DNA of 64,000 nt from Blastocatellia bacterium (GTDB lineage Bacteria > Acidobacteriota > Blastocatellia > UBA7656), in NCBI GenBank assembly GCA_035275065.1, contig DATENM010000054.1, positions 1 to 64,000 of the forward strand. Reading direction: 5' to 3'. Of the stretch, positions 54,634 to 63,614 are shown piece by piece (the first letter of the stretch is position 1; each line of letters starts with the position of its first letter). Both the position numbers and the translations under genes were made by a program. The notes beneath the pieces are model-generated. The model was not told the origin of the DNA. It worked only from the letters and a program-made list of their open reading frames with translations, and did not search any database.

Positions 54634-55023
54634 GGTCATCCCGCCCCACCTCGCGATCAGCCGGAACCACCTTTGGATGGAAGAAAATCGCAATCGCTTT
54701 CGACTTGCGAGCGGCGCTTCGAATCAGATATACTCGCGACCTTAAATTATTTGCCGCACGCGTGCTTGTTGGGGAGAAGGTGCGGGCGGTATTCATAGCT
54801 TATCGGCGAAGTCGTAATTATTCAGTGAGAATCGGAATCTAGCTACGACAGGCTTCGGGCGAAACTCCCCCGCTCGAATTTCCCTGACCAGCTCAGGCAG
54901 ACGGTTGCAGGGCTCCGGTGCCGTCTTTCCCTGATCATTGGTTTCGCTCATTGCGCCATCCCGCCTGCAGCCGACGCAGGCAGTAACGGCTGCGGGATTC
55001 ACGCTCCATTGAGGTTGTTACTG
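54634..55023. other. Intergenic region with one doubtful small reverse frame
   Basis: The gap before the large Ig-repeat gene. A reverse frame from 54951 to 54793 (MSETNDQGKT, then VARFRFSLNNYDF) is of gene-like composition but has no good ribosome site and no recognised relatives, so I do not call it. The sequence has no visible terminator for the TPR gene. Confidence 0.35.
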
Positions 55024-58000
55024 ATGCTTCGTGTGGTTTTGCTGTGCTGTGTTCTGCTACTGCTCATAACTGTTGCAAGTGCCCACGCTTCGGCACAGAC
55101 TGCCGCGTCGCGCGCGCCGGTCGAAGCCATGAAAGATTACGCGCTCGTTCTGGTCGAGGCCGAGACCGCAAACGAGCTGATTGAAGCGCGGGACTTTATC
55201 ACGGCGGCGGGCGGCACGGTCGCCGTGGTGTTGCCGCCGAAAGCCATCTTCGGCTGGATCACGCCCGCCGTCGAAGCCCGCCTCCTCGGCCAGCACCGTA
55301 TACGCGCCATTCACCGTGCAGTCATCACTGCGCCGCCCGCAGGCTTTCGCGACCGCAACACACAGATCGCCATCCGCCTGTTCAATGACATGGCTTCGGG
55401 CCGTAGTGCGCGCCGCCGTCAGCGCGACGCCGCGCGCCCGACCGGGGCGCAGACCGACCGACCGGGCTTCATCGATACCGAGCCGCACCCGCGGATCAAC
55501 CGCGAGCAGATGATCCAGAACCTGCGGCTGCTGGGCCGCGCACCCAGTGGCGATGTGCATACACAGTTCTTCGGCAACTCGGACGTCATGGATGGCACCG
55601 TGGCCGTCGCCCTCTTTCTGATCGAGAGCAACGGCACGGCTGACCCCAACCTCTATTCATGGTCGAATGACGATGCGACGGCGGCGGTCTCGCAGACGCT
55701 CGAAGGCTTGAACTGGTGGGTCGAGCAGTCGCGCGCCTTTCAGTTGGCGCGGCCCCTGCAATTCACACTGGTTACCCACCTGCCGAGCGATCCCGCCTGC
55801 CAGGTGCCTTACGAACCGATCCTGCACCCGGCTAGTGATGCGACCTTCTGGATCGCTAAAATCATGTCGAACCTCGGAGTCAGCGACGGCGATACGGCGA
55901 CGCGCGTCGCGGCCTATGACGAGGCGCTCAGGCAGCAACAGCACACCGACTGGGCCTACTCGATATTCGTCGGGTATAACCCGATTGGCACGGCGACCGC
56001 GTTTACCGACCACCGCGCTTCGTGGGCCTTCATCGGCGGCCCGTACGTGCAGAGCCTGTACCGCAGCTTTGGCTGGCCGCTGTCGCGCGTCGTCAGCCAC
56101 GAAACCGGCCACATCTTTTACGCCTGCGATGAATACTTTCAGCCCGGCTATCAGACCTGTAGTTGTAGTTGCGCGCCCGAAATCCGCCGCGAAGCCATCA
56201 ACGGCAACTGCCAGGATGCGAGCTGCACGCAGAACTCGACCGCCTGCATGATGCGGCTCAACGAGCTGGCCCTCTGTCCGCACACCGCGGCGCAGATCGG
56301 CTGGATCAACCAGTTGCCGCCCCCGCCGCCATCGGCGCCGGCCAGCCTCGTCGCCACCGCTTCTTCGCCCACCGAAGTCACGCTCGTCTGGCAAGACACA
56401 TCGGCAGGCAGCGATGGCGCGGCGCAAGGGTTTCAGATCGAGCGGCGCGGCGGCACGAGCGCCGAATTCAGTCTGCTGGCGACGACGCCGACCAGCTCGC
56501 CGCGCTACACAGACGGCACAGCGCTGCCGAACACGGCTTACGCTTATCGCGTGCGCGCCTTCAACATCAGCGGCCAGTCCGCCTATTCCAACGAAGTCCC
56601 GGTCGTTACGCCGACGGTCGCGCCGAGCCTCTCAATCGGCACCACCAGCATGCCCGAAGCGACGGTCGCCGTCGCTTATGACCGCGCCCTGGTCGCCAGC
56701 GGCGGCAGGCCCGATTATCTCTGGATCGTCGAGAGCGGCACGCTGCCGGCGGGGCTGACGCTTTCGCAATCCGGCAGCATCTCCGGCACGCCGACGACTG
56801 CCGGCACCAGCAACTTTGTTGTCAAAGTTACGGACAGCAACAACGGCTCGGCGACCAAGGCGTTGACCCTTATCGTCAAGCCCGCCGCGCCGCTGACGAT
56901 TACCTCGGCGCAGTTGCCGCGCGGCTCGGTCGGCACGACCTACAGCCAGAGCCTCGGCGCCTCGGGCGGCCAGACGCCTTACAACTGGTCTAAGGTGTCG
57001 GGCAATCTCCCCGATGGCCTGTCGCTCAACCAGACGAGTGGCGTCATCGCCGGTGTGCCTGAGCGTGCCGGCACGTCGAGCTTTGTCATCCGGCTCGCAG
57101 ACTCGGCTTCGGCCAGCGTCACCGTGACGCTGGCGATCACCATCAACCCGGCGATCAGCGCCCTGGAGATTACCACCGAATCGCTGCCCGATGGCGTCGT
57201 CGGTCAGGATTACTTGCGCACCTTACAGGCCATCGGCGGCAGCGCGCCTTATCGCTGGACGGTCGGCGCCGGGCACCTGCCCGATGGCTTGCAATTGAGC
57301 AGCGACGGCAGCATCACGGGCCGACCGACGACACCCGGCACCACAAACTTTACGGTGCAGGTGACCGAGCAGAGCGGCCAGACGGCGACCAGGGCCTTAG
57401 CCATTGACATTGAAGCGCCGCCGCAATTCACTATCCTGAGCAGCAACCCGCTGCCGGCTGCCGCCGTCGGCGTGCCATATCAGCATCAGCTACAGGCCAC
57501 CGCCGGCAGCGCGCCTTACAACTGGGTCAAGAAGAAGAAGGCGAAATACGGCGCCCTGCCTGATGGCATCAAGCTCTCAGCCGATGGCATGTTGTCGGGA
57601 ACGCCGACGGCGCAGGGGACGAGCGACTTTACGGTCATCGCCAGCGACGCGGCCGACCGCCAGGCGAAAAAGCCTTTGACGATCACTGTCGGCCCGCCGC
57701 CGCCGCCGCTGACGATCCGCACAGAGACGCTGCCGAACGCCACGCAAGGCTTGAGCTACACGGCGCACCTCGACGCCGCCGGCGGTGTCGCGCCCTACAC
57801 CTGGACGCTCGACATCGGAACCTTGCCGGACGGCATCACGATGCAAAGCGACGGCACGATCAGCGGACGCGGAACCGCTGTCGGCACCTACGCCTTCACG
57901 GTGCGCGTTAAGGACGCGGTCGGCACTTCTAGCACCCACACGCTCTTCATTCTGGTTGTGCCGCCGCCGCCGCCGCTGGTCATTCAGACAGTGCAATTGC

Positions 58001-59652
58001 CTGAGACCAGCGCCGAACGGCCCTACTCGCAGACGCTGCAAGCGACCGGCGGCACGCCGCCTTACACCTGGAGCATCAGCAGCGGCAGCCTCGGCCAGGG
58101 CTTGAACCTGTCGGCCAATGGGGTGATCTCAGGGACACCGGCTTCGCCCGGCACCGTGGTCTTTGTCGTCCGCGTCGCCGATTCGGCGGAGCAGTCGGTG
58201 ACCCGCACGCTGGCCATCACCATCAAGCCGGCGGATCACGTCGCGCCCTTCGGCAACCTGGAAGTGCCAGACTTCCGCGCCACGCTCAGCACGGTGGCGA
58301 CCGGTTCGGGCTGGGCGCTGGACAACGTCGGCATTGCCGCCGTCGAAGTGCTGGTGGACGGCGTGAAAGTCGGCGACGCCATCTACGGGCTGAACCGCCC
58401 GGACATCGGCGCCGTCTGGAGCAGCTTCCCGAACGCCTCGAAGGCCGGCTACAGCTTCACGCTCGACACCACAAAGTTCAGTAATGGCGATCACACGCTC
58501 GCCATGCGCCTGCTCGACGCGGCGGGCAATGCGACGGTCGTCGGCACGCGCCCGATCACCTTGCAAAACAGCGTCTTCATGATCACCACGACCAACCTGC
58601 CGCGCGGCAAGAAGGGCGAAGCCTATAGCCAGCAGTTGCAAACGGCCAACGGCCGCGCGCCATACACCTTCACGCTGACCAGCGGGGCGCTGCCGGCGGG
58701 GCTGTCGTTGAGCGCCTCGGGCCTGGTTGCCGGCACGCCAACGGTCTTTGGCAGCAACTTCAGCTTTACCGTGCGCGCTACCGACGCCAACAGCGCGGCG
58801 GCGGTGGCCAGCTATACCATCACGGTGGTCCCGGACATTGACCCGCTGCGCGTCGTCTCCAGCGGTGACCTGCTACCGGGGCTGACCGGCAAAGATTACG
58901 CGACGCAGTTGCTCTTTACCGGCGGACGCCCGCCAGCGACCTGGGGGCTCAGCAACGGCACGCTGCCACCGGGCCTGACGCTCAATGCCGCCACGGGTAT
59001 TCTGTCGGGCCGCCCGACGACCGTCGGCAATTACATCTTCACGGTGCGGGTGACGGATGCCGACAACACCACGGCGGTGTCGTCGCCCTTAAACCTGGTC
59101 ATTGCGCTCGGCCCGCTCGGCGTCATCGATACGGGGACGTTGCCTTCAGGCGTCACCGGCGTGAGCTATGCGTATGGGCTGCGCAGCACCGGCGGCACAG
59201 GGCCGTACACCTGGACATTGGCGAGCGGCACGTTGCCGTGGGGCTTAACGGTCAACCCGACAACGGGCGTCATCGGTGGCAAGCCGATTGTCGCCGGCAA
59301 CTACGATTTTGTAATCAGGATAGCCGACTCGACTCTGGCCTCAGCGCTCTCGGACTCGCTGCACATCGTCGTGACGGCGGGGCCGCTCACGGTGGTGACG
59401 ACGGGCGATTTCCCGACGGCGCAGGTCAACGTTGATTACTCCTTTGTGATGGTCGCCAATGGCGGCTCGCAGCCCTATACCTGGAGCATCATCAGCGGCG
59501 CGCTGCCGGCGGGCTTAACGCTCAATCCGGCGACCGGCACTTTCGGCGGCAAGGCGATTGTGGCGGGAACCTTTACGCTCGTCTTCCAGGTGCGCGACCC
59601 CTTCGGCACCACTGCCACTTCGACGCCGCTGCGCCTCGTCGTTTCACCGTGA
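55024..59652 (+). CDS. Giant exported metzincin-like protein with ten putative-Ig repeats
   Basis: A 1542-residue protein. ATG 55024 (TGAGG upstream) is preferred to a TTG at 55009. It has a signal peptide (cut near ASA-QTA), an N-terminal domain rich in small strands (DYALVLVEAE), and a protease-like segment around residues 350-415 with SHETGHIFYACDEY (HExxH with a later Asp/Glu, as in metzincins) and many Cys (TCSCSC, CQDASCTQNSTAC). One fibronectin-like region follows, then ten He_PIG-type Ig repeats (for example GTLPAGLTLSQSGSISGTPT), with an unrelated beta domain between repeats 6 and 7. It is probably a surface-anchored or secreted protease or adhesin. Confidence 0.75.
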   Translation: MLRVVLLCCVLLLLITVASAHASAQTAASRAPVEAMKDYALVLVEAETANELIEARDFITAAGGTVAVVLPPKAIFGWITPAVEARLLGQHRIRAIHRAVITAPPAGFRDRNTQIAIRLFNDMASGRSARRRQRDAARPTGAQTDRPGFIDTEPHPRINREQMIQNLRLLGRAPSGDVHTQFFGNSDVMDGTVAVALFLIESNGTADPNLYSWSNDDATAAVSQTLEGLNWWVEQSRAFQLARPLQFTLVTHLPSDPACQVPYEPILHPASDATFWIAKIMSNLGVSDGDTATRVAAYDEALRQQQHTDWAYSIFVGYNPIGTATAFTDHRASWAFIGGPYVQSLYRSFGWPLSRVVSHETGHIFYACDEYFQPGYQTCSCSCAPEIRREAINGNCQDASCTQNSTACMMRLNELALCPHTAAQIGWINQLPPPPPSAPASLVATASSPTEVTLVWQDTSAGSDGAAQGFQIERRGGTSAEFSLLATTPTSSPRYTDGTALPNTAYAYRVRAFNISGQSAYSNEVPVVTPTVAPSLSIGTTSMPEATVAVAYDRALVASGGRPDYLWIVESGTLPAGLTLSQSGSISGTPTTAGTSNFVVKVTDSNNGSATKALTLIVKPAAPLTITSAQLPRGSVGTTYSQSLGASGGQTPYNWSKVSGNLPDGLSLNQTSGVIAGVPERAGTSSFVIRLADSASASVTVTLAITINPAISALEITTESLPDGVVGQDYLRTLQAIGGSAPYRWTVGAGHLPDGLQLSSDGSITGRPTTPGTTNFTVQVTEQSGQTATRALAIDIEAPPQFTILSSNPLPAAAVGVPYQHQLQATAGSAPYNWVKKKKAKYGALPDGIKLSADGMLSGTPTAQGTSDFTVIASDAADRQAKKPLTITVGPPPPPLTIRTETLPNATQGLSYTAHLDAAGGVAPYTWTLDIGTLPDGITMQSDGTISGRGTAVGTYAFTVRVKDAVGTSSTHTLFILVVPPPPPLVIQTVQLPETSAERPYSQTLQATGGTPPYTWSISSGSLGQGLNLSANGVISGTPASPGTVVFVVRVADSAEQSVTRTLAITIKPADHVAPFGNLEVPDFRATLSTVATGSGWALDNVGIAAVEVLVDGVKVGDAIYGLNRPDIGAVWSSFPNASKAGYSFTLDTTKFSNGDHTLAMRLLDAAGNATVVGTRPITLQNSVFMITTTNLPRGKKGEAYSQQLQTANGRAPYTFTLTSGALPAGLSLSASGLVAGTPTVFGSNFSFTVRATDANSAAAVASYTITVVPDIDPLRVVSSGDLLPGLTGKDYATQLLFTGGRPPATWGLSNGTLPPGLTLNAATGILSGRPTTVGNYIFTVRVTDADNTTAVSSPLNLVIALGPLGVIDTGTLPSGVTGVSYAYGLRSTGGTGPYTWTLASGTLPWGLTVNPTTGVIGGKPIVAGNYDFVIRIADSTLASALSDSLHIVVTAGPLTVVTTGDFPTAQVNVDYSFVMVANGGSQPYTWSIISGALPAGLTLNPATGTFGGKAIVAGTFTLVFQVRDPFGTTATSTPLRLVVSP

Positions 59653-59655
59653 AAT

Positions 59656-59825
59656 CAGGAGGCAGGAGGCAGGAGGCAGGAAGCAGTAGAGAGTCATGAA
59701 ACAGTGAAGGCAGCGGGCCAGTGAACTTGAATCATTGCCCGCTGCCTTCAGTTTTTGTACTGATGTGTTGGCTGCCTCCTGCCTCCTGCCTCCTGCCTCC
59801 TGCCTCCTGTCTACTGGCTCCTGCC
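59656..59825. repeat. Inverted CAGGAGG heptamer arrays between convergent genes
   Basis: The left side (59656-59685) has about four tandem CAGGAGG units. The right side (59771-59825) has about six units of the complementary CCTGCCT type. They are inverted to each other around a conventional terminator. The dacB-like stop codon lies in the right arm. The layout matches the repeat at 49183-49328. Confidence 0.8.
59705..59756 (+). terminator. Rho-independent terminator of the Ig-repeat gene
   Basis: TGAAGGCAGCGGGC (59705-59718) pairs perfectly with GCCCGCTGCCTTCA (59737-59750), giving a 14-base stem with an 18-base loop followed by GTTTTT. Confidence 0.85.
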
Positions 59826-61592
59826 GCTGAAGCCTGCGAGCATCACGACAATGGCGTCGACGTCTTCGCGCGGAGCGGGAATGCGCGGCGCTGAAGCGGC
59901 GGCCGCTGTGGCCGGAACGGCCGCGCGCTCGGCGTTGTAATAGTTATTGAGCATGATTGAAAACGCCAGATGCTCGCCGGCTGCCGTCGTCACGTACCCG
60001 GAGAGCGCATAGACGTAACGCAGCGTCCCGGTCTTGGCCCTGGCGTTGCCCGCCGCCGCTGTTCCCTTCATGCGATTTTGTAAGGTTCCATCCACCCCGG
60101 CTATCGGCAGGCCGTTGCGATAATCTTCGGCGAAGCGATGACGGCTCATAAAGCTGAGCAGCGCGACCGTGGCATTCGGCGTGATGATGTCACGGCGCGA
60201 CAGCCCTGAGCCTTCTTCGAGCAGCACGTCACCCTGCTTGACGCCCGCCGCCGTCAGGAAGTTCTGCAACGCTTCGGCGCCCATCTCTTCGGTGGTGCGC
60301 CGGGGAACGGACGACGCGGTGACGGGGAGACGCGGCGACGCGGCGACAGGGACGGAGCTTTGCGCCTCTTCTCGCCTTGTCCCATTCTCCGCCCCGCTCC
60401 CTCGCCCTTGTCCTGTCCCCGCCTCGCCGTGTCCCCGCGTCTCCGCGTCGCGCAACGCGCCGACCTGCAAGAGCAGCAACTGTGCGTAGAGGTTCTGTGA
60501 GGGCTTCAAGGTGGCGCGCACGATCTCTCTGAGCGGCGGCGATTCGACGAAGCCGAGCTCGATCCATTTCGCCCAATCAACCGGCGTGACTTCGCGGTAC
60601 TTCCAATCAATCGTCCGCGTCCGGCCCGCCACCGTGATGCCGCGCCGCAAGAGCGCCTCTTTAAGCTGCGCGACAAACAGCCCCGCCGGATTATGGACCG
60701 CCACCGAGCCTCTGTAATCTTTGCCACCAATTGGCAGCCGCCCCGAAACATAGACGATGTTCTCGCCGACCGGGCGGTAAACCATGATGCGGCCTTCCGA
60801 GTCTTTCGCCGCGGTCTCTGTGCGGTTGATGATCGTCAGCCAGCTCGACGGCGGGCCGGTCGTTATGCGGCATGGCTGGCCGGGGCGCTCGCCGGGCTTA
60901 ACGAAGAGATCAAGCGCGTTGTCGTTGATGTTGAGCGCCGACGCTTCAGCGCCATAGTATTCCTGTAGATCGTCCCACTCCCAGCCGGAGCCAATCGCCG
61001 GGCTGTGGAAGTAGCTTTCATCACCGATCAGGTCGCCTTCGACGCGCCGCACGCCGGCGACGGCCAGCCGGTCAACCAGCGGCTCAAGCGGCTTGAAGTA
61101 ATCGCCGCCGTTGAGGCTCGCGGCCATGGTCGGATCGCCGCGCCCATAAACGATCAGGTCGCCCTTGAGCGTCCCCGACGCATCGGGCCGCGCCGTCGAA
61201 TAAAGCGACGTGCGAATGCGATAATCCGCGCCCAGGCGGTCGAGCGCCAGCGCCGTCGTGTAGAGCTTGGCGTTCGATGCCGGGTTGAAGTACTTCTGCG
61301 GGTTGTGCTCGAACAAGGTCTTGCCGGTATCGAGCGAAACGATCTTGACGCCCCAGGCGGCGGGCGCAAATCGCGGCTGCGCCAGATGCGCGCCCAGGCG
61401 CGCAACCAGCGCGTCGAGCGTATCGGTCTGCGGCTGTGGTGTGGCGGCTTGCGAAGTCTGCGGCGCGGCGCTCTGTGCGATGGCCGCCGCCGCAAAGCCT
61501 GGAAACAGCGCCAGCCACAGAGCCAGCGCCCGCGCCAGCCGGCGCTTGAGCATTGTGTCTTTAATCATAGTCGTCAGATTCATCCCGAGCAT
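59811..61592 (-). CDS. dacB: D-alanyl-D-alanine carboxypeptidase/endopeptidase (PBP4, S13 type)
   Basis: A 593-residue periplasmic enzyme with a signal peptide. Motifs are SNAK (in NPASNAKLY), SGLSRRD as the SxN-type site, and KTGTL near the C terminus, all in place for serine peptidase family S13, which trims peptidoglycan. Between about residues 380 and 428 a Gly/Arg/Pro-rich insert interrupts the fold; at DNA level it is an inverted G-rich repeat array. Several upstream Met codons (61592, 61583, 61568, 61553) are possible starts; no strong ribosome site decides. It lies 43 bases downstream of the ABC exporter, same direction. Confidence 0.9.
   Translation of the reverse strand: MLGMNLTTMIKDTMLKRRLARALALWLALFPGFAAAAIAQSAAPQTSQAATPQPQTDTLDALVARLGAHLAQPRFAPAAWGVKIVSLDTGKTLFEHNPQKYFNPASNAKLYTTALALDRLGADYRIRTSLYSTARPDASGTLKGDLIVYGRGDPTMAASLNGGDYFKPLEPLVDRLAVAGVRRVEGDLIGDESYFHSPAIGSGWEWDDLQEYYGAEASALNINDNALDLFVKPGERPGQPCRITTGPPSSWLTIINRTETAAKDSEGRIMVYRPVGENIVYVSGRLPIGGKDYRGSVAVHNPAGLFVAQLKEALLRRGITVAGRTRTIDWKYREVTPVDWAKWIELGFVESPPLREIVRATLKPSQNLYAQLLLLQVGALRDAETRGHGEAGTGQGRGSGAENGTRREEAQSSVPVAASPRLPVTASSVPRRTTEEMGAEALQNFLTAAGVKQGDVLLEEGSGLSRRDIITPNATVALLSFMSRHRFAEDYRNGLPIAGVDGTLQNRMKGTAAAGNARAKTGTLRYVYALSGYVTTAAGEHLAFSIMLNNYYNAERAAVPATAAAASAPRIPAPREDVDAIVVMLAGFSGRSQ
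60309..60453. repeat. In-frame G-rich repeat insertion within dacB
   Basis: A 145-base segment of short GACGCGG/GACACGG-type units: the left half reads GACGGGGAGACGCGGCGACG, and the right half is an imperfect inverted copy. It encodes a low-complexity 48-residue insert and keeps the frame. It has the same inverted architecture as the intergenic arrays at 49.2 and 59.7 kb but a different unit. Confidence 0.65.
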
Positions 61593-61635
61593 CGATCTAC
61601 GAGACCATACAGCGCGCGCCGCGGAAAACGCAATG

Positions 61636-63435
61636 TCAGCCGGGCAGCACTTCGACCGGGGCTTCGTCTTTGAATTGAATCTCGTATAACTGCGCGTAGA
61701 GGCCGCCGCGCGCCATCAGTTCGTCATGCTTGCCGCGCTCGACGACGCGCCCGCCGTCTATGACAAAGATGACGTCGGCCCGCCGGATGGTCGCCAGGCG
61801 GTGGGCGATGACGATGCAGGTCTTGTTCTCCATCAGCCGGTTGAGCGCCTCAAAGACCAACTCTTCCGATGCCGCGTCGAGTCCCGAAGTCGGCTCATCC
61901 AAAATCAAGATCGGCGAATGGCGAATGATGGCTCGCGCAATGGCCAGCCGCTGCCGCTGTCCGCCGGATAGGGTCACGCCGCGCTCACCGACCATCGTGT
62001 TATAGCCTTCGGGCAGCCGGTTGATGAACTCGTCGGCGTTCGCCAGATGGGCGGCGCGCACGATCTCCTCACGTTTCGCCTGCGGTTTGCCGTAAGCGAT
62101 GTTCTGCCAGATCGGCGCGCGGAAAAGTAAGTTCTCCTGCAAAACGAAACTGATCTGCTGGCGCAGCGATTTCAGTTTATAGCCGCGCACGTCGCGCCCA
62201 TCAATGCGCACCTGCCCGGCCAGCGGGTCATAAAAGCGCGCCACCAGGCTGACCACCGTGCTCTTGCCCGCTCCCGTCGGCCCGACCAGCGCCGCGACTT
62301 GCCCCGGCTCGATCTGCAAGCTCAGGTCGCGCAGGATCAACTGCTCCTCCGAATAGCCGAAGAAAACGTGGTTGAATTCAATCCGTCCTTTGAACGGCGG
62401 CGCGCGGCGCGCCCCGGCCAGGTTTTTCACGTCGCGCTCGGTTTCCAAAACTTCTTTGATGCGCTCGAAGCCGACGGCGGTCTTCGACAAGGTGTCAGTC
62501 ATCTTCGACAGGTCGCGCATCGGCTTGTACATCTTGCCGAGGTAGAGGAAGAAGACGAGCAGCGAGCCGGCGGACATCTCGCCCGCAAGCACCAACCGCG
62601 CGCCGTACCACAGCACCAGGCAGGTGCCTGCGGCGGTGATGACTTCGACGATGGGCGTCAGCCGGGCTTTCATCGCGCGGGCGCGCAGTGCCGTTTCGAC
62701 GCTTTCCAGGCTCTCCTGCTCGAAGCGTTTGACCTCGAAATCTTCGCGGGCAAAGGCTTGAATGACGCGGATCGAGGCGAGCGATTCCTGCACCACCGAG
62801 ACCACCTCGCCTTCTTTCTTGCGCACCTCGCGCGCCGCCCGTTTGATGCGGCGCGTGAAGCTGTAGACGACCAGGAAGAGCAAAGGGGCGACCGACAGCG
62901 CGATCAGCGTGAAATGCCAGTTGACATAAAACATCACGCCGAGCATGCCGACCAGCGTCAGCACGTTGACGATCATGCCGAGCAACGCCGAGGAGATGAA
63001 ATCCTGCACCGCGCCGATGTCGCTGGTGACGCGGCTGATTAAATCACCCGTCTTCTTCTGATCGTGATAGGCGAGCGACAATCGCTGGATGTGGTGGTAG
63101 AGCGTGGTGCGCAAATCATGCATCACCCACTGGCCGACGCTGGTCGTCAGGTATTTCTCGGCATACGAGCTGACCGCGCCGACCAGCGCGATGGTGATGA
63201 CCGCGGCGATGGCAAAATGCAGAACGGCGGTCTTGTCTGTGCCGAGCCACGAGACGACGTAGCCCTGCATCCAGTGCGGCAGCGCTTTGTTGCCGATGAC
63301 GTTATCGAGGACGACTTTCAGCGGCCAGGGCTCCAGCAGGTCTGTGAGCGTTTCGCCGAGAACAGCGATGAAAGCAAGCACAAGCGCCGGCCAGTGCGGG
63401 CGCAGCAATTGGGTGATGCGAACCTTTTTCTCCAT
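61636..63435 (-). CDS. ABC exporter with fused membrane and ATPase domains (MsbA-like)
   Basis: A 599-residue half-transporter. Six membrane helices occupy residues 1-310 (ALVLAFIAVLGETLT, FAIAAVITIALVGAV). The ATPase has Walker A GPTGAGKST, Q-loop VLQENLLF, signature LSGGQRQRLAIAR, and Walker B ILILDEPTSGLD. It would act as a homodimer exporting lipids or peptides; substrate unknown. It is the upstream member of a unit with dacB. Its promoter lies before 63435, divergent from the M16-like gene. Confidence 0.92.
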   Translation of the reverse strand: MEKKVRITQLLRPHWPALVLAFIAVLGETLTDLLEPWPLKVVLDNVIGNKALPHWMQGYVVSWLGTDKTAVLHFAIAAVITIALVGAVSSYAEKYLTTSVGQWVMHDLRTTLYHHIQRLSLAYHDQKKTGDLISRVTSDIGAVQDFISSALLGMIVNVLTLVGMLGVMFYVNWHFTLIALSVAPLLFLVVYSFTRRIKRAAREVRKKEGEVVSVVQESLASIRVIQAFAREDFEVKRFEQESLESVETALRARAMKARLTPIVEVITAAGTCLVLWYGARLVLAGEMSAGSLLVFFLYLGKMYKPMRDLSKMTDTLSKTAVGFERIKEVLETERDVKNLAGARRAPPFKGRIEFNHVFFGYSEEQLILRDLSLQIEPGQVAALVGPTGAGKSTVVSLVARFYDPLAGQVRIDGRDVRGYKLKSLRQQISFVLQENLLFRAPIWQNIAYGKPQAKREEIVRAAHLANADEFINRLPEGYNTMVGERGVTLSGGQRQRLAIARAIIRHSPILILDEPTSGLDAASEELVFEALNRLMENKTCIVIAHRLATIRRADVIFVIDGGRVVERGKHDELMARGGLYAQLYEIQFKDEAPVEVLPG

Positions 63436-63614
63436 CCAACCTCGCGGTCAGCAGATGAAGCGTCCTTATCAGATTCAAGCACACACGCCATGGCTTCGGC
63501 AATCAAGCAAGCTGAATGGCGCGCGGCGTCAAAGGCTCGGCGGCACATCTGCGTTGACGTTGCGCGAATCGCGCCCCTATCATTTTCAGTAGCCATCAAA
63601 GAAGGAGTAACCCG

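Noticed and set aside
54793..54951. Small reverse gene before the Ig-repeat protein
   Set aside because: Composition is plausible but there is no good ribosome site and no recognised relatives.
59656..59825. CRISPR-like array
   Set aside because: Units are only seven bases, directly adjacent without spacers, and inverted; no cas genes in the window.
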